The notes: a model not told the origin generated them from the sequence alone. DNA of 64,000 nt from Promineifilum sp. (GCA_020634335.1 JACKBY010000014.1:15601-79600); one strand, 5' to 3'. Numbered from the stretch's first letter, positions 48,806 through 57,096 are shown. Translations and numbers: made by a program.

Positions 48806-49993
48806 ATGGACAATGCCACCCCCTTAACCAAACGACACGCACCACGCTGGCTGCTGGCGCTGCTGCCGCTGTTGTTGCTGGCCGCTCTGCTGGCTGCTTT
48901 CCTGTCGCTCGACCCGCTACGCTATTTCAGCGGCGCGTTTCCGCCGCTGGAAGACCTGGCCGTGCAGCGCGTCACCTTCCCGGAGCCGGGCCATATCCGC
49001 CTGGACGTGATCAACGGCGGCCCAAACCCGGTAACCATCGCCCAGGTGACGGTCGATAACGCCTATTGGCACTACACCATCGACCCCGGCCCGACGCTCG
49101 GCCGCCTGCAGACGGCCACCATCGACGTCCCCTACCCCTGGGTCCACGGCGAACCGCTGCCCCTGGGGCTGGTGACCTCGACCGGCCTCACCTTTCCCGT
49201 GGTCGCCGACGTGGCCGTCAAATCCCCGGCTGTGGGCGGCAACACTCTCCTGGCCTATGCCTTGCTGGGCATCTACGTCGGCGTCATCCCCGTGGCTCTG
49301 GGCATGTTGTGGTATCCGTTCATGCGGCGCGTTGACCGCAAGTGGATGAACGCCGTGCTGGCCCTGACCATCGGCCTGCTGGTGTTCCTGTTCGTCGATA
49401 CGGTGCTGGAGGCGCTGGAGCGGGCGGCCGAAGCGCCGGGCGTCTTCCAGGGCGTGCCGGTCGTCGTCTTCGGCATCCTGCTCAGCCTGGGGGTGTTGCT
49501 GGCTGTCGGCCGCCGCGCCGGCGAGCAGACGCCGACCCGCGTGGCGGCGCTAATCGCCCTGGGCATCGGCCTGCACAACTTCGGCGAAGGGCTGGCTATC
49601 GGCGCGGCCTTCGCCACGGGCGCGGCGGCCCTGGGCTCGTTCCTCGTCGTCGGCTTCACGCTGCACAATATCACCGAGGGCATTGGCATCGCCGCGCCCC
49701 TCACCCGCGCCGAACGGCCGCCGCTGCGCGCGTTCGTCCTGCTGGCCTTGCTGGCGGGCGGCCCGGCCATCCTGGGCACGTGGGTTGGGGCGCTGGCTTT
49801 CTCTCCCTTCCTCGCGGCGCTCTTCCTCAGCATCGGCGCGGGGGCCATCTTGCAAGTCATCTGGGAAGTCGGCAAGCTATTGACGCGGGACGCCCAGCGT
49901 GCCGGTCAATCGGCCGTCAGCTGGCTCAATTTCGGTGGGCTGACGGCCGGCATCGTGATCATGTACCTGACGGCGCTGCTGGTGAAGTTCTAG
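48806..49993 (+). CDS. ZIP-family metal transporter with an N-terminal extracytoplasmic domain
   Basis: A 395-residue membrane protein. An N-terminal span (14-34) leads into a beta-rich extracytoplasmic region (about 45-145, e.g. VQRVTFPEPGHIRLDVINGG). The ZIP core follows with about eight spans. The metal-binding helices are GLHNFGEGLAIGAAFATGA (HNxGEG) and FTLHNITEGIGIAAPL (HNxxEG), diagnostic for ZIP proteins, which move Zn2+, Fe2+ or Mn2+ into the cytoplasm. The N-terminal domain is not usual for bacterial ZIPs. GAGGT precedes the ATG. It lies after the multicopper oxidase with a 250-base gap. Confidence 0.88.
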   Translation: MDNATPLTKRHAPRWLLALLPLLLLAALLAAFLSLDPLRYFSGAFPPLEDLAVQRVTFPEPGHIRLDVINGGPNPVTIAQVTVDNAYWHYTIDPGPTLGRLQTATIDVPYPWVHGEPLPLGLVTSTGLTFPVVADVAVKSPAVGGNTLLAYALLGIYVGVIPVALGMLWYPFMRRVDRKWMNAVLALTIGLLVFLFVDTVLEALERAAEAPGVFQGVPVVVFGILLSLGVLLAVGRRAGEQTPTRVAALIALGIGLHNFGEGLAIGAAFATGAAALGSFLVVGFTLHNITEGIGIAAPLTRAERPPLRAFVLLALLAGGPAILGTWVGALAFSPFLAALFLSIGAGAILQVIWEVGKLLTRDAQRAGQSAVSWLNFGGLTAGIVIMYLTALLVKF

Positions 49994-49995
49994 GA

Positions 49996-50085
49996 GAATT
50001 AGGAATTACGAATTCCCTCGAATCGTGATCGGCACGCAGCCCAGGCGTTGGCTCTCTCCGATTCCAGATTCCTGATTCGAAATTC
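49996..50085. repeat. Heptamer-repeat element, GGAATCT variant
   Basis: Left GAATTAGGAATTACGAATTC; right GATTCCA GATTCCT GATTCGA AATTCCT. It lies between the convergent ZIP and membrane protein genes and extends the family outside the sugar cluster. Confidence 0.6.
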
Positions 50086-50529
50086 CTAACGCTCTTGCCC
50101 CGCCCGGCTCTGCCGCAGCAGCACGGACACACTGACGGCCGCAGCGATGACGTGGAACAAGGTCAGCACCAGGAAGGCCGTCGCCGTGCCGCCGGGAAAG
50201 GGAAATAGCGCCGGATTCCTCGCCGCCGCCAGGTTGGGTAGTATGGAGATGATCAGGGCGATGACGGCCGCGATGACGTAGCGGCGGGCGGGATGAGCCG
50301 ACCGCCCGGCCAGCCAACGGAAGACCAACGCCCCCAGGCCCGTACCGATGAGGGTGAAAAAGGTGATGGCCCCCACCGACAAAGGTTGGAAGCCCGCCGG
50401 CAGCTCCACCATCGCGCGGATGATGAAAAAGGCGATCAGATTGGCAAGGACGGCGGCGACGACCGAAGCCAGCGCGGCGCGCGCCCACTTGCCACGCTCA
50501 ATACCGTTGACGGATCGCGTTGTTGACAT
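50086..50529 (-). CDS. Four-span membrane protein (DUF6069-like)
   Basis: A 147-residue hydrophobic protein with four predicted spans (ALASVVAAVLANLIAFFII near 20, then about 50-70, 82-104 and 115-140). Spacing and motifs such as VGAITFFTLIGTGLGALVFR and FHVIAAAVSVSVLLR resemble the DUF6069 family, which has no assigned function. ATG 50529 follows AAAGGAG; a longer start upstream lacks the ribosome site. It is downstream, on the same strand, of the NmrA-like gene and could be in one operon with it. Confidence 0.75.
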   Translation of the reverse strand: MSTTRSVNGIERGKWARAALASVVAAVLANLIAFFIIRAMVELPAGFQPLSVGAITFFTLIGTGLGALVFRWLAGRSAHPARRYVIAAVIALIISILPNLAAARNPALFPFPGGTATAFLVLTLFHVIAAAVSVSVLLRQSRAGQER

Positions 50530-50647
50530 AACCTCTCCTTTCATTTGAATAATGGTGTCTACACGGACGACCGGCGACAAGCCACGGCCGGAAAGAGTTT
50601 GTCGTCTGTCGTCAGTGAGCAGCCGTGACCAACGTGAAGGCTTGATC

Positions 50648-51511
50648 CTACGACTCCGGCGCGAAGGCGGCGGCGTAATCGCGCACGTATTGGCGCATCG
50701 TGGCGGGAGGCCGCTCCAGCAAAAGCTCCACGTCGGGGGCCAGCGTCGCCGCCAGCCCGAGGCGCGTGGTCAGATAGATGCCTTCCATGACCCAGATGTA
50801 GTTCCACGAATGGCCGCGCCGGCGCATCCTCCGGGCGAAGGAAAAAACTGATGGATTGCTGTAGGTGATCGGCCGCCCCAGTTCCTGGGTCATGATGGCC
50901 GCCACCTCCCCATACGTCAGGGTTTCCTGCCCGGTGAGGTCGTAGGCCCGCCCTTCGTGCCCCGGCTCGGTCAGCGTCCGCGCCGCCGCCGCGCCGATGT
51001 CGCGGACGTCGATAAACGATGTGGCCCCGTGCCCGCCGGGGATGAACAGGTCATCGTGCTCCACAATGTCGGCCCGGTGAATCGTGTTCAGGTTCTGCAT
51101 GAAGAAGCCGCAGCGCAACATCGTCCAGGGGATGCCCGACCCCTTCAACACCGTCTCGATTTTGGCGTGGGGCACGAAGCGGTTGTGTTCCGCGCCGACC
51201 AGCGACAGGAAGGCAATCTGGCGCACGCCGGCCACGGCGGCATATTCGATGGCGGGCAAAATATCGCGCTTTACGTTGCTAATGGCCGGCGGCCGCAGCA
51301 AAAACATCCGCTCCACGCCGTCGAACGCCGCCGGAAAGGTGTCCGGATCGAGGAAATCGAACAGGACAGTCTCCGCGGCGACATCCGGTTGTCGCGGGGT
51401 GTCGGCCCGGCTGACAGCGGCGCGCGCCGTCGCGCCCCGCGCGGCCAGATGGCGCACCACTTCGCGGCCGACGTTGCCGCCCGCGCCGATGACGAGAATG
51501 GATTTACCCAT
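50648..51511 (-). CDS. NmrA/SDR-like NAD(P)-binding protein
   Basis: A 287-residue atypical SDR. N-terminal Rossmann motif SILVIGAGGNVGREVVRHL (GxxGxxG). Family segments VERMFLLRPPAISNVKRDI, then AFLSLVGAEHNRFVPHAKIE and TMLRCGFFMQNL, and SFIDVRDIGAAAARTL, place it with NmrA-like quinone oxidoreductases or epimerases. The active-site Tyr-x-x-x-Lys is replaced by H-x-x-x-E, typical of NmrA-like sensors or NAD-binding reductases. AAGGACG lies 13 bases before the ATG. The neighbouring TetR regulator probably controls it. Confidence 0.85.
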   Translation of the reverse strand: MGKSILVIGAGGNVGREVVRHLAARGATARAAVSRADTPRQPDVAAETVLFDFLDPDTFPAAFDGVERMFLLRPPAISNVKRDILPAIEYAAVAGVRQIAFLSLVGAEHNRFVPHAKIETVLKGSGIPWTMLRCGFFMQNLNTIHRADIVEHDDLFIPGGHGATSFIDVRDIGAAAARTLTEPGHEGRAYDLTGQETLTYGEVAAIMTQELGRPITYSNPSVFSFARRMRRRGHSWNYIWVMEGIYLTTRLGLAATLAPDVELLLERPPATMRQYVRDYAAAFAPES

Positions 51512-51552
51512 GAAAATAAATCGTCCTTGTGGTGAGAATCAACCAATCGCCG

Positions 51553-52116
51553 TCAGCAGGTCCGCTCCAAAAGCAAGCCCACCATGCCGGCCACATCCAG
51601 TAGGGGCTGGTCGCTGCGCTCGCTGCGGGCCAGGATGATACCACCCTCGATAGCGGCGATGATGAGCGTCGCCAGTTGGGCCGCGCGGGCGTCGCCATAG
51701 GCCGGCCGCAGTTTGTCGGCGAAAGTCGCCTCCAGTCGGCGGTAAACGTCGCGGCAGGCCAGCCGCAGCCGCTCGTTGGTCGAAGCCGCCTCCAGGGCCA
51801 CGGCGGTGATCGGCCCGCCCTGCCGATAGCCCGACTCGGCTACGTAGCCGGCCAGCAGACGAATAAAGCTCGTCACCGCCTCGGCCGGGTCGTCGTGCGC
51901 GGCCAGGGCGCGCTCGATATTCGCCACGTTAGCCTGACCCGCCCGCTCCAGCGCCTCGGCCACCAGTTCGTCCTTGCCTTCGGGAAAATAGTGGTAAAGC
52001 GATCCCTTGGGCGCACCGCTTTCCTGCACGATCTGATTCAACCCGGTGGCGTGGTAGCCCTGCAACTCCAGTAGTTGGCAGGTAGCCTCGATAATGTCCT
52101 CGCGTTTGGTGGTCAT
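51553..52116 (-). CDS. TetR-family regulator (LmrA/YxaF-like)
   Basis: A 187-residue regulator. The N-terminal HTH contains TKREDIIEATCQLLELQGYH, then NQIVQESGAPKGSLYHYFP, close to the LmrA/YxaF group. The C-terminal helices form the ligand domain. The promoter just upstream (52123-52151) has almost perfect -35 and -10 boxes with an operator-like palindrome in the spacer, so the protein probably represses itself. The expected transcription start falls on or next to the ATG, suggesting a leaderless mRNA. It probably also controls the adjacent NmrA-like gene. Confidence 0.9.
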   Translation of the reverse strand: MTTKREDIIEATCQLLELQGYHATGLNQIVQESGAPKGSLYHYFPEGKDELVAEALERAGQANVANIERALAAHDDPAEAVTSFIRLLAGYVAESGYRQGGPITAVALEAASTNERLRLACRDVYRRLEATFADKLRPAYGDARAAQLATLIIAAIEGGIILARSERSDQPLLDVAGMVGLLLERTC

Positions 52117-52122
52117 GAGGCT

Positions 52123-52151
52123 ATTATACAGACTGGTCTATATAAAGTCAA
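52123..52151 (-). promoter_or_regulatory. TetR promoter with operator in spacer
   Basis: Minus strand: -35 TTGACT (52146-52151), 17-base spacer, -10 TATAAT (52123-52128). Within the spacer, AGACTGGTCT (52130-52139, plus-strand reading) is a short palindrome with the AGAC/GTCT arms typical of LmrA/YxaF boxes. The ATG starts seven bases below the -10 box. Confidence 0.7.
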
Positions 52152-52205
52152 GGGGGAATAGAGGTCACCCACTTCTCTTGTAGCAGGCATTAAAGGGCCG
52201 GCCGC

Positions 52206-52272
52206 GAACAAAAACGGCGAGACGACGAGCCGCTGCTCCACCTTAACAATGAAGCGCGGCCGTCGCCTCGCC
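52206..52272 (-). terminator. Terminator downstream of the sugar permease gene
   Basis: GGCGAGACGAC (52216-52226) pairs with GTCGCCTCGCC (52262-52272), one mismatch. On the minus strand it is followed by GTTTTTGTTC (complement of 52206-52215). It ends the transcript of the second sugar ABC operon about 260 bases after the permease stop. Confidence 0.6.
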
Positions 52273-52446
52273 TTTCCCCAAGCGGCACGCGAGCGGATCG
52301 ACCGGGAGTCACCCCGCTCTGCTCCGTAGAGACCCGACAATGAGACTGCCAGCGATGGACGGTGCAACTTGTTTCACTGTCCGCGAATCTCTACGACCAC
52401 AGGGTACTATATTATTTCTGCTCTGTCTGTCGCCTGGCCGACACTT

Positions 52447-52530
52447 CGAGATATGAGATTCGAGATTCGAGTGAAGAGTGTCTTCTTCATTCGTCATTCG
52501 TAATTCTTAATTCGTCATTCGGATGGTTTC
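52447..52530. repeat. Heptamer-repeat hairpin element
   Basis: Left GAGATAT GAGATTC GAGATTC GAGTGAA; right TTCGTCA TTCGTAA TTCTTAA TTCGTCA. It immediately follows the permease stop at 52535 on the minus strand. Confidence 0.7.
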
Positions 52531-52534
52531 TCTG

Positions 52535-53758
52535 CTACTTGGCCGTCTTGCGCGTGACCACGTCAAAGACTACCGCCAAGACCAAAACGATGGCCCGGAC
52601 GATGTATTGGACCGAGTTATCGATGCCCATCAAATTCATGCCGCTGGTCAATGAGATCATCACCAGCGCGCCCACCAGCGAGCCGAACACCGTACCCACG
52701 CCGCCGGAGGTCGAGGCCCCGCCGACAAAAGCAGCGGCGATAGCATCCAGCTCCAGCAAAAGAGGGCCGGTCGTTGTGGCCGAGCGCAGCCGGGCGGAAT
52801 AGAGAATGCCGGACAGAGCGGCCAGCATACCCATTGAAGCGAACACAACATGGGTGATTCGGGCCACGCTGATACCACTCAGCTCGGCCGCTTCGGGATT
52901 GCCGCCCACGGCATAGATGTGACGGCCGAGGACGGTTTTCCGGGTCACAAAATCATAGAACAGGACGACGATCAGGACGATGACCGCGGTCCACGACAGT
53001 CCCTGGTAGCCGGCAAATGCCCACGCAATCGCGGCGATGGCCACCGAGATCACCACCAGCTTCAGGACGAACAGGGGCGTAGACAGGCTGTCGACCTGTG
53101 GTCCGGTGTTGCGGCGGGTGCGGATCGAACTGACCACGAAAAGGATGATCGCGATCAGCCCCAGCAGCAGGGTCACCTTGTGTCTCTCGGGCAAGAAGGT
53201 CAACCCTGGAATATCGGGCACAAAACCGCCACCCAAGGCATTGAACGTCGCGTTGGGAATGACGATGGTGCCCGTGGCGCGGGTCACCAATCCCAGCGCG
53301 CCGCGATAGCCCAGCCATCCGGCCAGGGTGGCGACAAAGGCGGGAATGCCGACATACGCCACCAGGAACGATGTCAGCAACCCGGTAAGAATGCCGAATA
53401 TCAGCGTCATGGGGATGACTACCCACACCGGCAGGCCCCATTGCGTCATCGCGATGGCCGCCACCGCGCCCAGAAAACCGGCCAGAAAGCCGACTGACAG
53501 ATCGATATGACGAATGACGATGACCAGGGTCATGCCCACGGCGATGACGATGATGAAGCCGGCCTGATTGACCAGGTTAACCAGGTTTCGTCCCGAAACG
53601 AACAGGCCATCGGTGGTGAAAGTGAAAATTAACCAGATCACCCCCAGGGCGATGAACATGCCGTAATCGCGAATGTTATCGCGAAGCAGTCTCCTTAGAT
53701 CGAAAGCGGGGGCTAATTCAGGGCTTGGGGCGCTCGTTGCATCTTGAGAGGTTGTCAT
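52535..53758 (-). CDS. Monosaccharide ABC transporter permease (XylH/GguB-like)
   Basis: A 407-residue membrane protein with about ten to eleven spans. It has the CUT2 motifs IVIRHIDLSVGFLAGFLGA near residue 85 and AVGGNPEAAELSGISVARI near 300, with FVGGASTSGGVGTVFGSLVG near 350. The extra central loop and length over 400 match XylH and GguB more than RbsC (about 320 residues). AGGAGATC precedes the ATG. Downstream of the ATPase at 53776 with a gap of 17 bases, so clearly one operon. Transports monosaccharides such as xylose, arabinose or galactose. Confidence 0.9.
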   Translation of the reverse strand: MTTSQDATSAPSPELAPAFDLRRLLRDNIRDYGMFIALGVIWLIFTFTTDGLFVSGRNLVNLVNQAGFIIVIAVGMTLVIVIRHIDLSVGFLAGFLGAVAAIAMTQWGLPVWVVIPMTLIFGILTGLLTSFLVAYVGIPAFVATLAGWLGYRGALGLVTRATGTIVIPNATFNALGGGFVPDIPGLTFLPERHKVTLLLGLIAIILFVVSSIRTRRNTGPQVDSLSTPLFVLKLVVISVAIAAIAWAFAGYQGLSWTAVIVLIVVLFYDFVTRKTVLGRHIYAVGGNPEAAELSGISVARITHVVFASMGMLAALSGILYSARLRSATTTGPLLLELDAIAAAFVGGASTSGGVGTVFGSLVGALVMISLTSGMNLMGIDNSVQYIVRAIVLVLAVVFDVVTRKTAK

Positions 53759-53775
53759 GTCAGATCTCCTGGTGC

Positions 53776-54573
53776 TTATAAAACCGGTGAAGCTTCGGCG
53801 AAGTCGTTGCGGGCTCCAATCATATAGGCCACAACCCGCTCGCGGAAATCTTGTATGTCACCGGAGACCGGAGTATCGCAAACCTTGCGCCCCTGGCGCA
53901 GCACGATCATGCGATCGGCCACCCGAAAAATGTCCTCAAGGCGATGGCTGATGATAATAACCGACGAGCCGTGTTCGCGGAGCTGGTTGATGAGGTCCAG
54001 CACCTTGTCGATTGCCGCCACACTGAGCGCGGCCGTCGGCTCATCCATAATGATTACTTTGGCGTCGAAAGCCGTCGCCCGGGCGATAGCCACTGCCTGG
54101 CGCTGGCCGCCTGAAAGTCGCTCCACCTTTTGCCGCACCGAAGGGATATCGATCTTGAGCCGGTTGATGAGATTCTTGGTCTCTTTTTCCATGTGGGGGT
54201 AGTCCATCACCCCAAAAGGCCCCAACTTGAACCGTACTACTTCGCGGCCCATGAACACGTTGCCCGCCACATCGAGGTTGTTAGCCAGGGCATAGTCCTG
54301 GTAAACCATCTCGATTCCCATCCGTCGGGCGTCCATCGGGCTGGCAAAGTGAACTTCCTGGCCTTCAATGAAAATACCCCCCTCGCTGGGGATATAAGCG
54401 CCGCTTAGCACCTTCATCAGGGTCGACTTGCCCGCGGCATTGTCGCCCATCAGCCCCAGGACCTCATGCCGGTTCAGGGCCAGGTCAACGCCACGCAATG
54501 CCCTGACCGCCCCGAAGTACTTCTTGATGTCGCGCAACTCTACTACCGGGGTTCTCTCTGCCGACCGCTCCAT
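53776..54573 (-). CDS. Single-domain sugar ABC transporter ATP-binding protein (FrcA-like)
   Basis: A 265-residue ATPase with one ABC module. Walker [15 protein letters not shown], signature [12 protein letters not shown], Walker [13 protein letters not shown] and the H-loop [10 protein letters not shown]. Most CUT2 ATPases are about 500 residues with two modules; the single-module FrcA type works as a homodimer. GGAGGGACA precedes the ATG. Encoded between the duplicated receptor gene and the permease, with a 79-base gap upstream and 17 bases downstream. Confidence 0.9.
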   Translation of the reverse strand: MERSAERTPVVELRDIKKYFGAVRALRGVDLALNRHEVLGLMGDNAAGKSTLMKVLSGAYIPSEGGIFIEGQEVHFASPMDARRMGIEMVYQDYALANNLDVAGNVFMGREVVRFKLGPFGVMDYPHMEKETKNLINRLKIDIPSVRQKVERLSGGQRQAVAIARATAFDAKVIIMDEPTAALSVAAIDKVLDLINQLREHGSSVIIISHRLEDIFRVADRMIVLRQGRKVCDTPVSGDIQDFRERVVAYMIGARNDFAEASPVL

Positions 54574-54652
54574 TGTCCCTCCAAATTAAAGGGAAAGGAA
54601 TAGTGACGGATCGCTCCGTCACTATTCCTTACGCCACTATCAAACGTTCAGA

Positions 54653-56893
54653 CTAATTACCCAGTCCGGTGAATTCACTGGCATCCCAGTAACCGGAGTC
54701 GATGATGGCGGCCTGGACATTCTCCCGATCCACGGCAATGACCTCGGACGGCTTGGCCGGCACTTCGATCATGCCATTGTCATAGGTGTTCGTCGCTTCC
54801 GGCTCGCCGCCTTCCAGATAAGCCACGGCCGCCGCGATGGCGTCGCCTACCAGCGTGCGCACATCCTTGAGCACAGTCATCGACTGCTTGCCGTCGATGA
54901 TGTACTGCACCGAGGCGATCTCGGCGTCCTGGCCGGTCACCACGTAGCTGGACACGTCGGCGTCAGCGCCGAAGGCGTCGGCGATGGCTCGCGCCGTGCC
55001 GTCGTTCGGAGCCAGAATGAACACGTCGCCCTTGTCCTCAGCCGTCGCCGCGGTCAGGTTGGCTTCCGCCAGGCTCTTGGCCGTGTCGAAGTCCCATTCC
55101 GTGGTGATCTGGCCGATGATCTGCCCCATCTCGTCGCGGGTCAGTTCAGCCTTGTCCTGCAGCGCCACGGCCTCGCTGGAGTTCACGATGCGGAACGTGC
55201 CGTCGGCGATCTTCGGCTGCAAGACGTTCCATGCCCCCTCGAAGAACAGGAAGGCGTTGTTGTCGCTGGCCGCGCCGGCGTACAGGTACAACGGGTTGTC
55301 GGTGCCCTCGGCCTTGTCGACCAGGTACTGCGCCTGCGCCTCGCCCACGGCGATGCTGTCGAACGTCACGTAGTAGTCTACGGCGTCCGTGTCGCGGATC
55401 AGGCGGTCATAGGAGATGACCTTGACTCCCGCCGCGTGCGCCGCCTCAGCCGCGGCTGCCGCGGCCGTGCCGTCCTGCGGGGTGATGATCAGAACTTCGA
55501 TCCCCTGGGTGATGAGCTGCTCGACGTTGGCCAGCTCTACCGCTGAATCGCCCTGGCTAAAGAGGATTTCCACCTCATAGCCCGCGGCTTCCAGCGCCTC
55601 GCGGAAACGCGCTTCGTCCTGAATCCAGCGCGGTTCTTCTCGCGTCGGCAGGACGATGCCTACCCGGCCCGTGACGTCCGCCGCCGGTTCCTCGGCACCC
55701 ATGGTATCCAGCCCAGTGAATTCACTGGCATCCCAGTAACCGGAGTCGATGATGGCGGCCTGGACGTTGCTCTGATCCACGGCGATGACCTCGGACGGCT
55801 TGGCCGGCACTTCGATCATGCCATTGTCATAGGCGTTCGTCGCTTCCGGCTCGCCGCCTTCCAGATAAGCCACGGCCGCCGCGATGGCGTCGCCCACCAG
55901 CGTGCGCACATCCTTGAGCACAGTCATCGACTGCTTGCCGTCGATGATGTACTGCACCGAGGCGATCTCGGCGTCCTGGCCGGTCACCACGTAGCTGGAC
56001 ACGTCGGCGTCAGCGCCGAAGGCGTCGGCGATGGCTCGCGCCGTGCCGTCGTTCGGAGCCAGAATGAACACGTCGCCCTTGTCCTCAGCCGTCGCCGCGG
56101 TCAGGTTGGCTTCCGCCAGGCTCTTGGCCGTGTCGAAGTCCCATTCCGTGGTGATCTGGCCGATGATCTGCCCCATCTCGTCGCGGGTCAGTTCAGCCTT
56201 GTCCTGCAGCGCCACGGCCTCGCTGGAGTTCACGATGCGGAACGTGCCGTCGGCGATCTTCGGCTGCAAGACGTTCCATGCCCCCTCGAAGAACAGGAAG
56301 GCGTTGTTGTCGCTGGCCGCGCCGGCGTACAGGTACAACGGGTTGTCGGTGCCCTCGGCCTTGTCGACCAGGTACTGCGCCTGCGCCTCGCCCACGGCGA
56401 TGCTGTCGAACGTCACGTAGTAGTCTACGGCGTCCGTGTCGCGGATCAGGCGGTCATAGGAGATGACCTTGACTCCCGCCGCGTGCGCCGCCTCAGCCGC
56501 GGCTGCCGCGGCCGTGCCGTCCTGCGGGGTGATGATCAGAACTTCGATCCCCTGGGTGATGAGCTGCTCGACGTTGGCCAGCTCTACCGCTGAATCGCCC
56601 TGGCTAAAGAGGATTTCCACCTCATAGCCCGCGGCTTCCAGCGCCTCGCGGAAACGCGCTTCGTCCTGAATCCAGCGCGGTTCTTCTCGCGTCGGCAGGA
56701 CGATGCCTACCCGGCCCGTGACGTCCGCCGCCGGTTCCTCAACCGCCGGTTCTTCCGCCGTCGGCTGTTCGACCACCGCGGCCTCGGTCGGCTCGGCGGT
56801 CTCGGTCGTGCCTGTGCCGCCACAGGCAACCAGGGCCATCATCGCCAGCAAGGCTATGACGACCAACATCAATCGTAAAAGACTCTTCTTCAT
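54653..56893 (-). CDS. Tandem-duplicated sugar-binding lipoprotein (XylF/ChvE-like)
   Basis: A 746-residue receptor in which two almost identical binding domains of 349 residues (about 56-396 and 405-746) are joined in frame. The signal ends in LMMALVACGG and a Glu/Pro/Ala spacer follows. Each domain has VGIVLPTREEPRWIQDEARF, then VLIITPQDGTAAAAAAEAAH and KVISYDRLIRDTDAVDYYVT, which are XylF/ChvE-type. They differ only near their C-terminal ends (for instance VDQSNVQ against VDRENVQ). The second domain begins with GAEEPAADVTGRVG, copying the spacer. AAGGAG precedes the ATG. A double-domain receptor could bind two sugars or raise capture efficiency; assembly error is the alternative. Confidence 0.85.
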   Translation of the reverse strand: MKKSLLRLMLVVIALLAMMALVACGGTGTTETAEPTEAAVVEQPTAEEPAVEEPAADVTGRVGIVLPTREEPRWIQDEARFREALEAAGYEVEILFSQGDSAVELANVEQLITQGIEVLIITPQDGTAAAAAAEAAHAAGVKVISYDRLIRDTDAVDYYVTFDSIAVGEAQAQYLVDKAEGTDNPLYLYAGAASDNNAFLFFEGAWNVLQPKIADGTFRIVNSSEAVALQDKAELTRDEMGQIIGQITTEWDFDTAKSLAEANLTAATAEDKGDVFILAPNDGTARAIADAFGADADVSSYVVTGQDAEIASVQYIIDGKQSMTVLKDVRTLVGDAIAAAVAYLEGGEPEATNAYDNGMIEVPAKPSEVIAVDQSNVQAAIIDSGYWDASEFTGLDTMGAEEPAADVTGRVGIVLPTREEPRWIQDEARFREALEAAGYEVEILFSQGDSAVELANVEQLITQGIEVLIITPQDGTAAAAAAEAAHAAGVKVISYDRLIRDTDAVDYYVTFDSIAVGEAQAQYLVDKAEGTDNPLYLYAGAASDNNAFLFFEGAWNVLQPKIADGTFRIVNSSEAVALQDKAELTRDEMGQIIGQITTEWDFDTAKSLAEANLTAATAEDKGDVFILAPNDGTARAIADAFGADADVSSYVVTGQDAEIASVQYIIDGKQSMTVLKDVRTLVGDAIAAAVAYLEGGEPEATNTYDNGMIEVPAKPSEVIAVDRENVQAAIIDSGYWDASEFTGLGN
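54669..56740. repeat. 1047-bp tandem repeat in the binding-protein gene
   Basis: Segments 54669-55693 and 55716-56740 repeat with a constant offset of 1047 bases. By eye they are almost identical; differences cluster in the first 200 bases (plus-strand order), which encode the C-terminal ends of the domains. Confidence 0.9.
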
Positions 56894-57006
56894 TGTAATG
56901 TGCTCCTTTTAAGGGGGAATCTCAGAAGCCATTCGCTGATCGGATTTCCACCGCCTTACGTCGCAGCGCGGCCGACGGGGGGTGCATATAACGGTATGGT
57001 GAATGG

Positions 57007-57052
57007 CTTAGTCTAACTACTAAGAAATAACGGATATGGTGACAATTGTCAA
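57007..57052 (-). promoter_or_regulatory. Palindromic operator/promoter region of the second sugar operon
   Basis: CTTAGT-N6-ACTAAG at 57007-57024 is a perfect inverted repeat. TGACAATTGTCA at 57040-57051 is a perfect 12-base palindrome that overlaps a TTGACA -35 box on the minus strand (57047-57052). With a 17-base spacer the -10 would be TATTTC (57024-57029), which is weak, so an activator or repressor is likely. Confidence 0.5.
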
Positions 57053-57096
57053 GTTTAGCGAACGCCAAATCAAGCCCCTTCAATTGTCAGTCCCAT

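Larger units (their letters stand above)
52117..52534. other. 418-bp gap: TetR promoter, terminator and heptamer element
   Basis: Besides the promoter annotated above, it contains the long hairpin at 52216-52272 and the heptamer repeat at 52447-52530. Around 52330-52400 there is no recognisable element. No coding sequence seen. Confidence 0.5.

Noticed and set aside
54653..56893. Two separate binding-protein genes
   Set aside because: There is no stop, ribosome site or second signal peptide between the domains; the frame is continuous.
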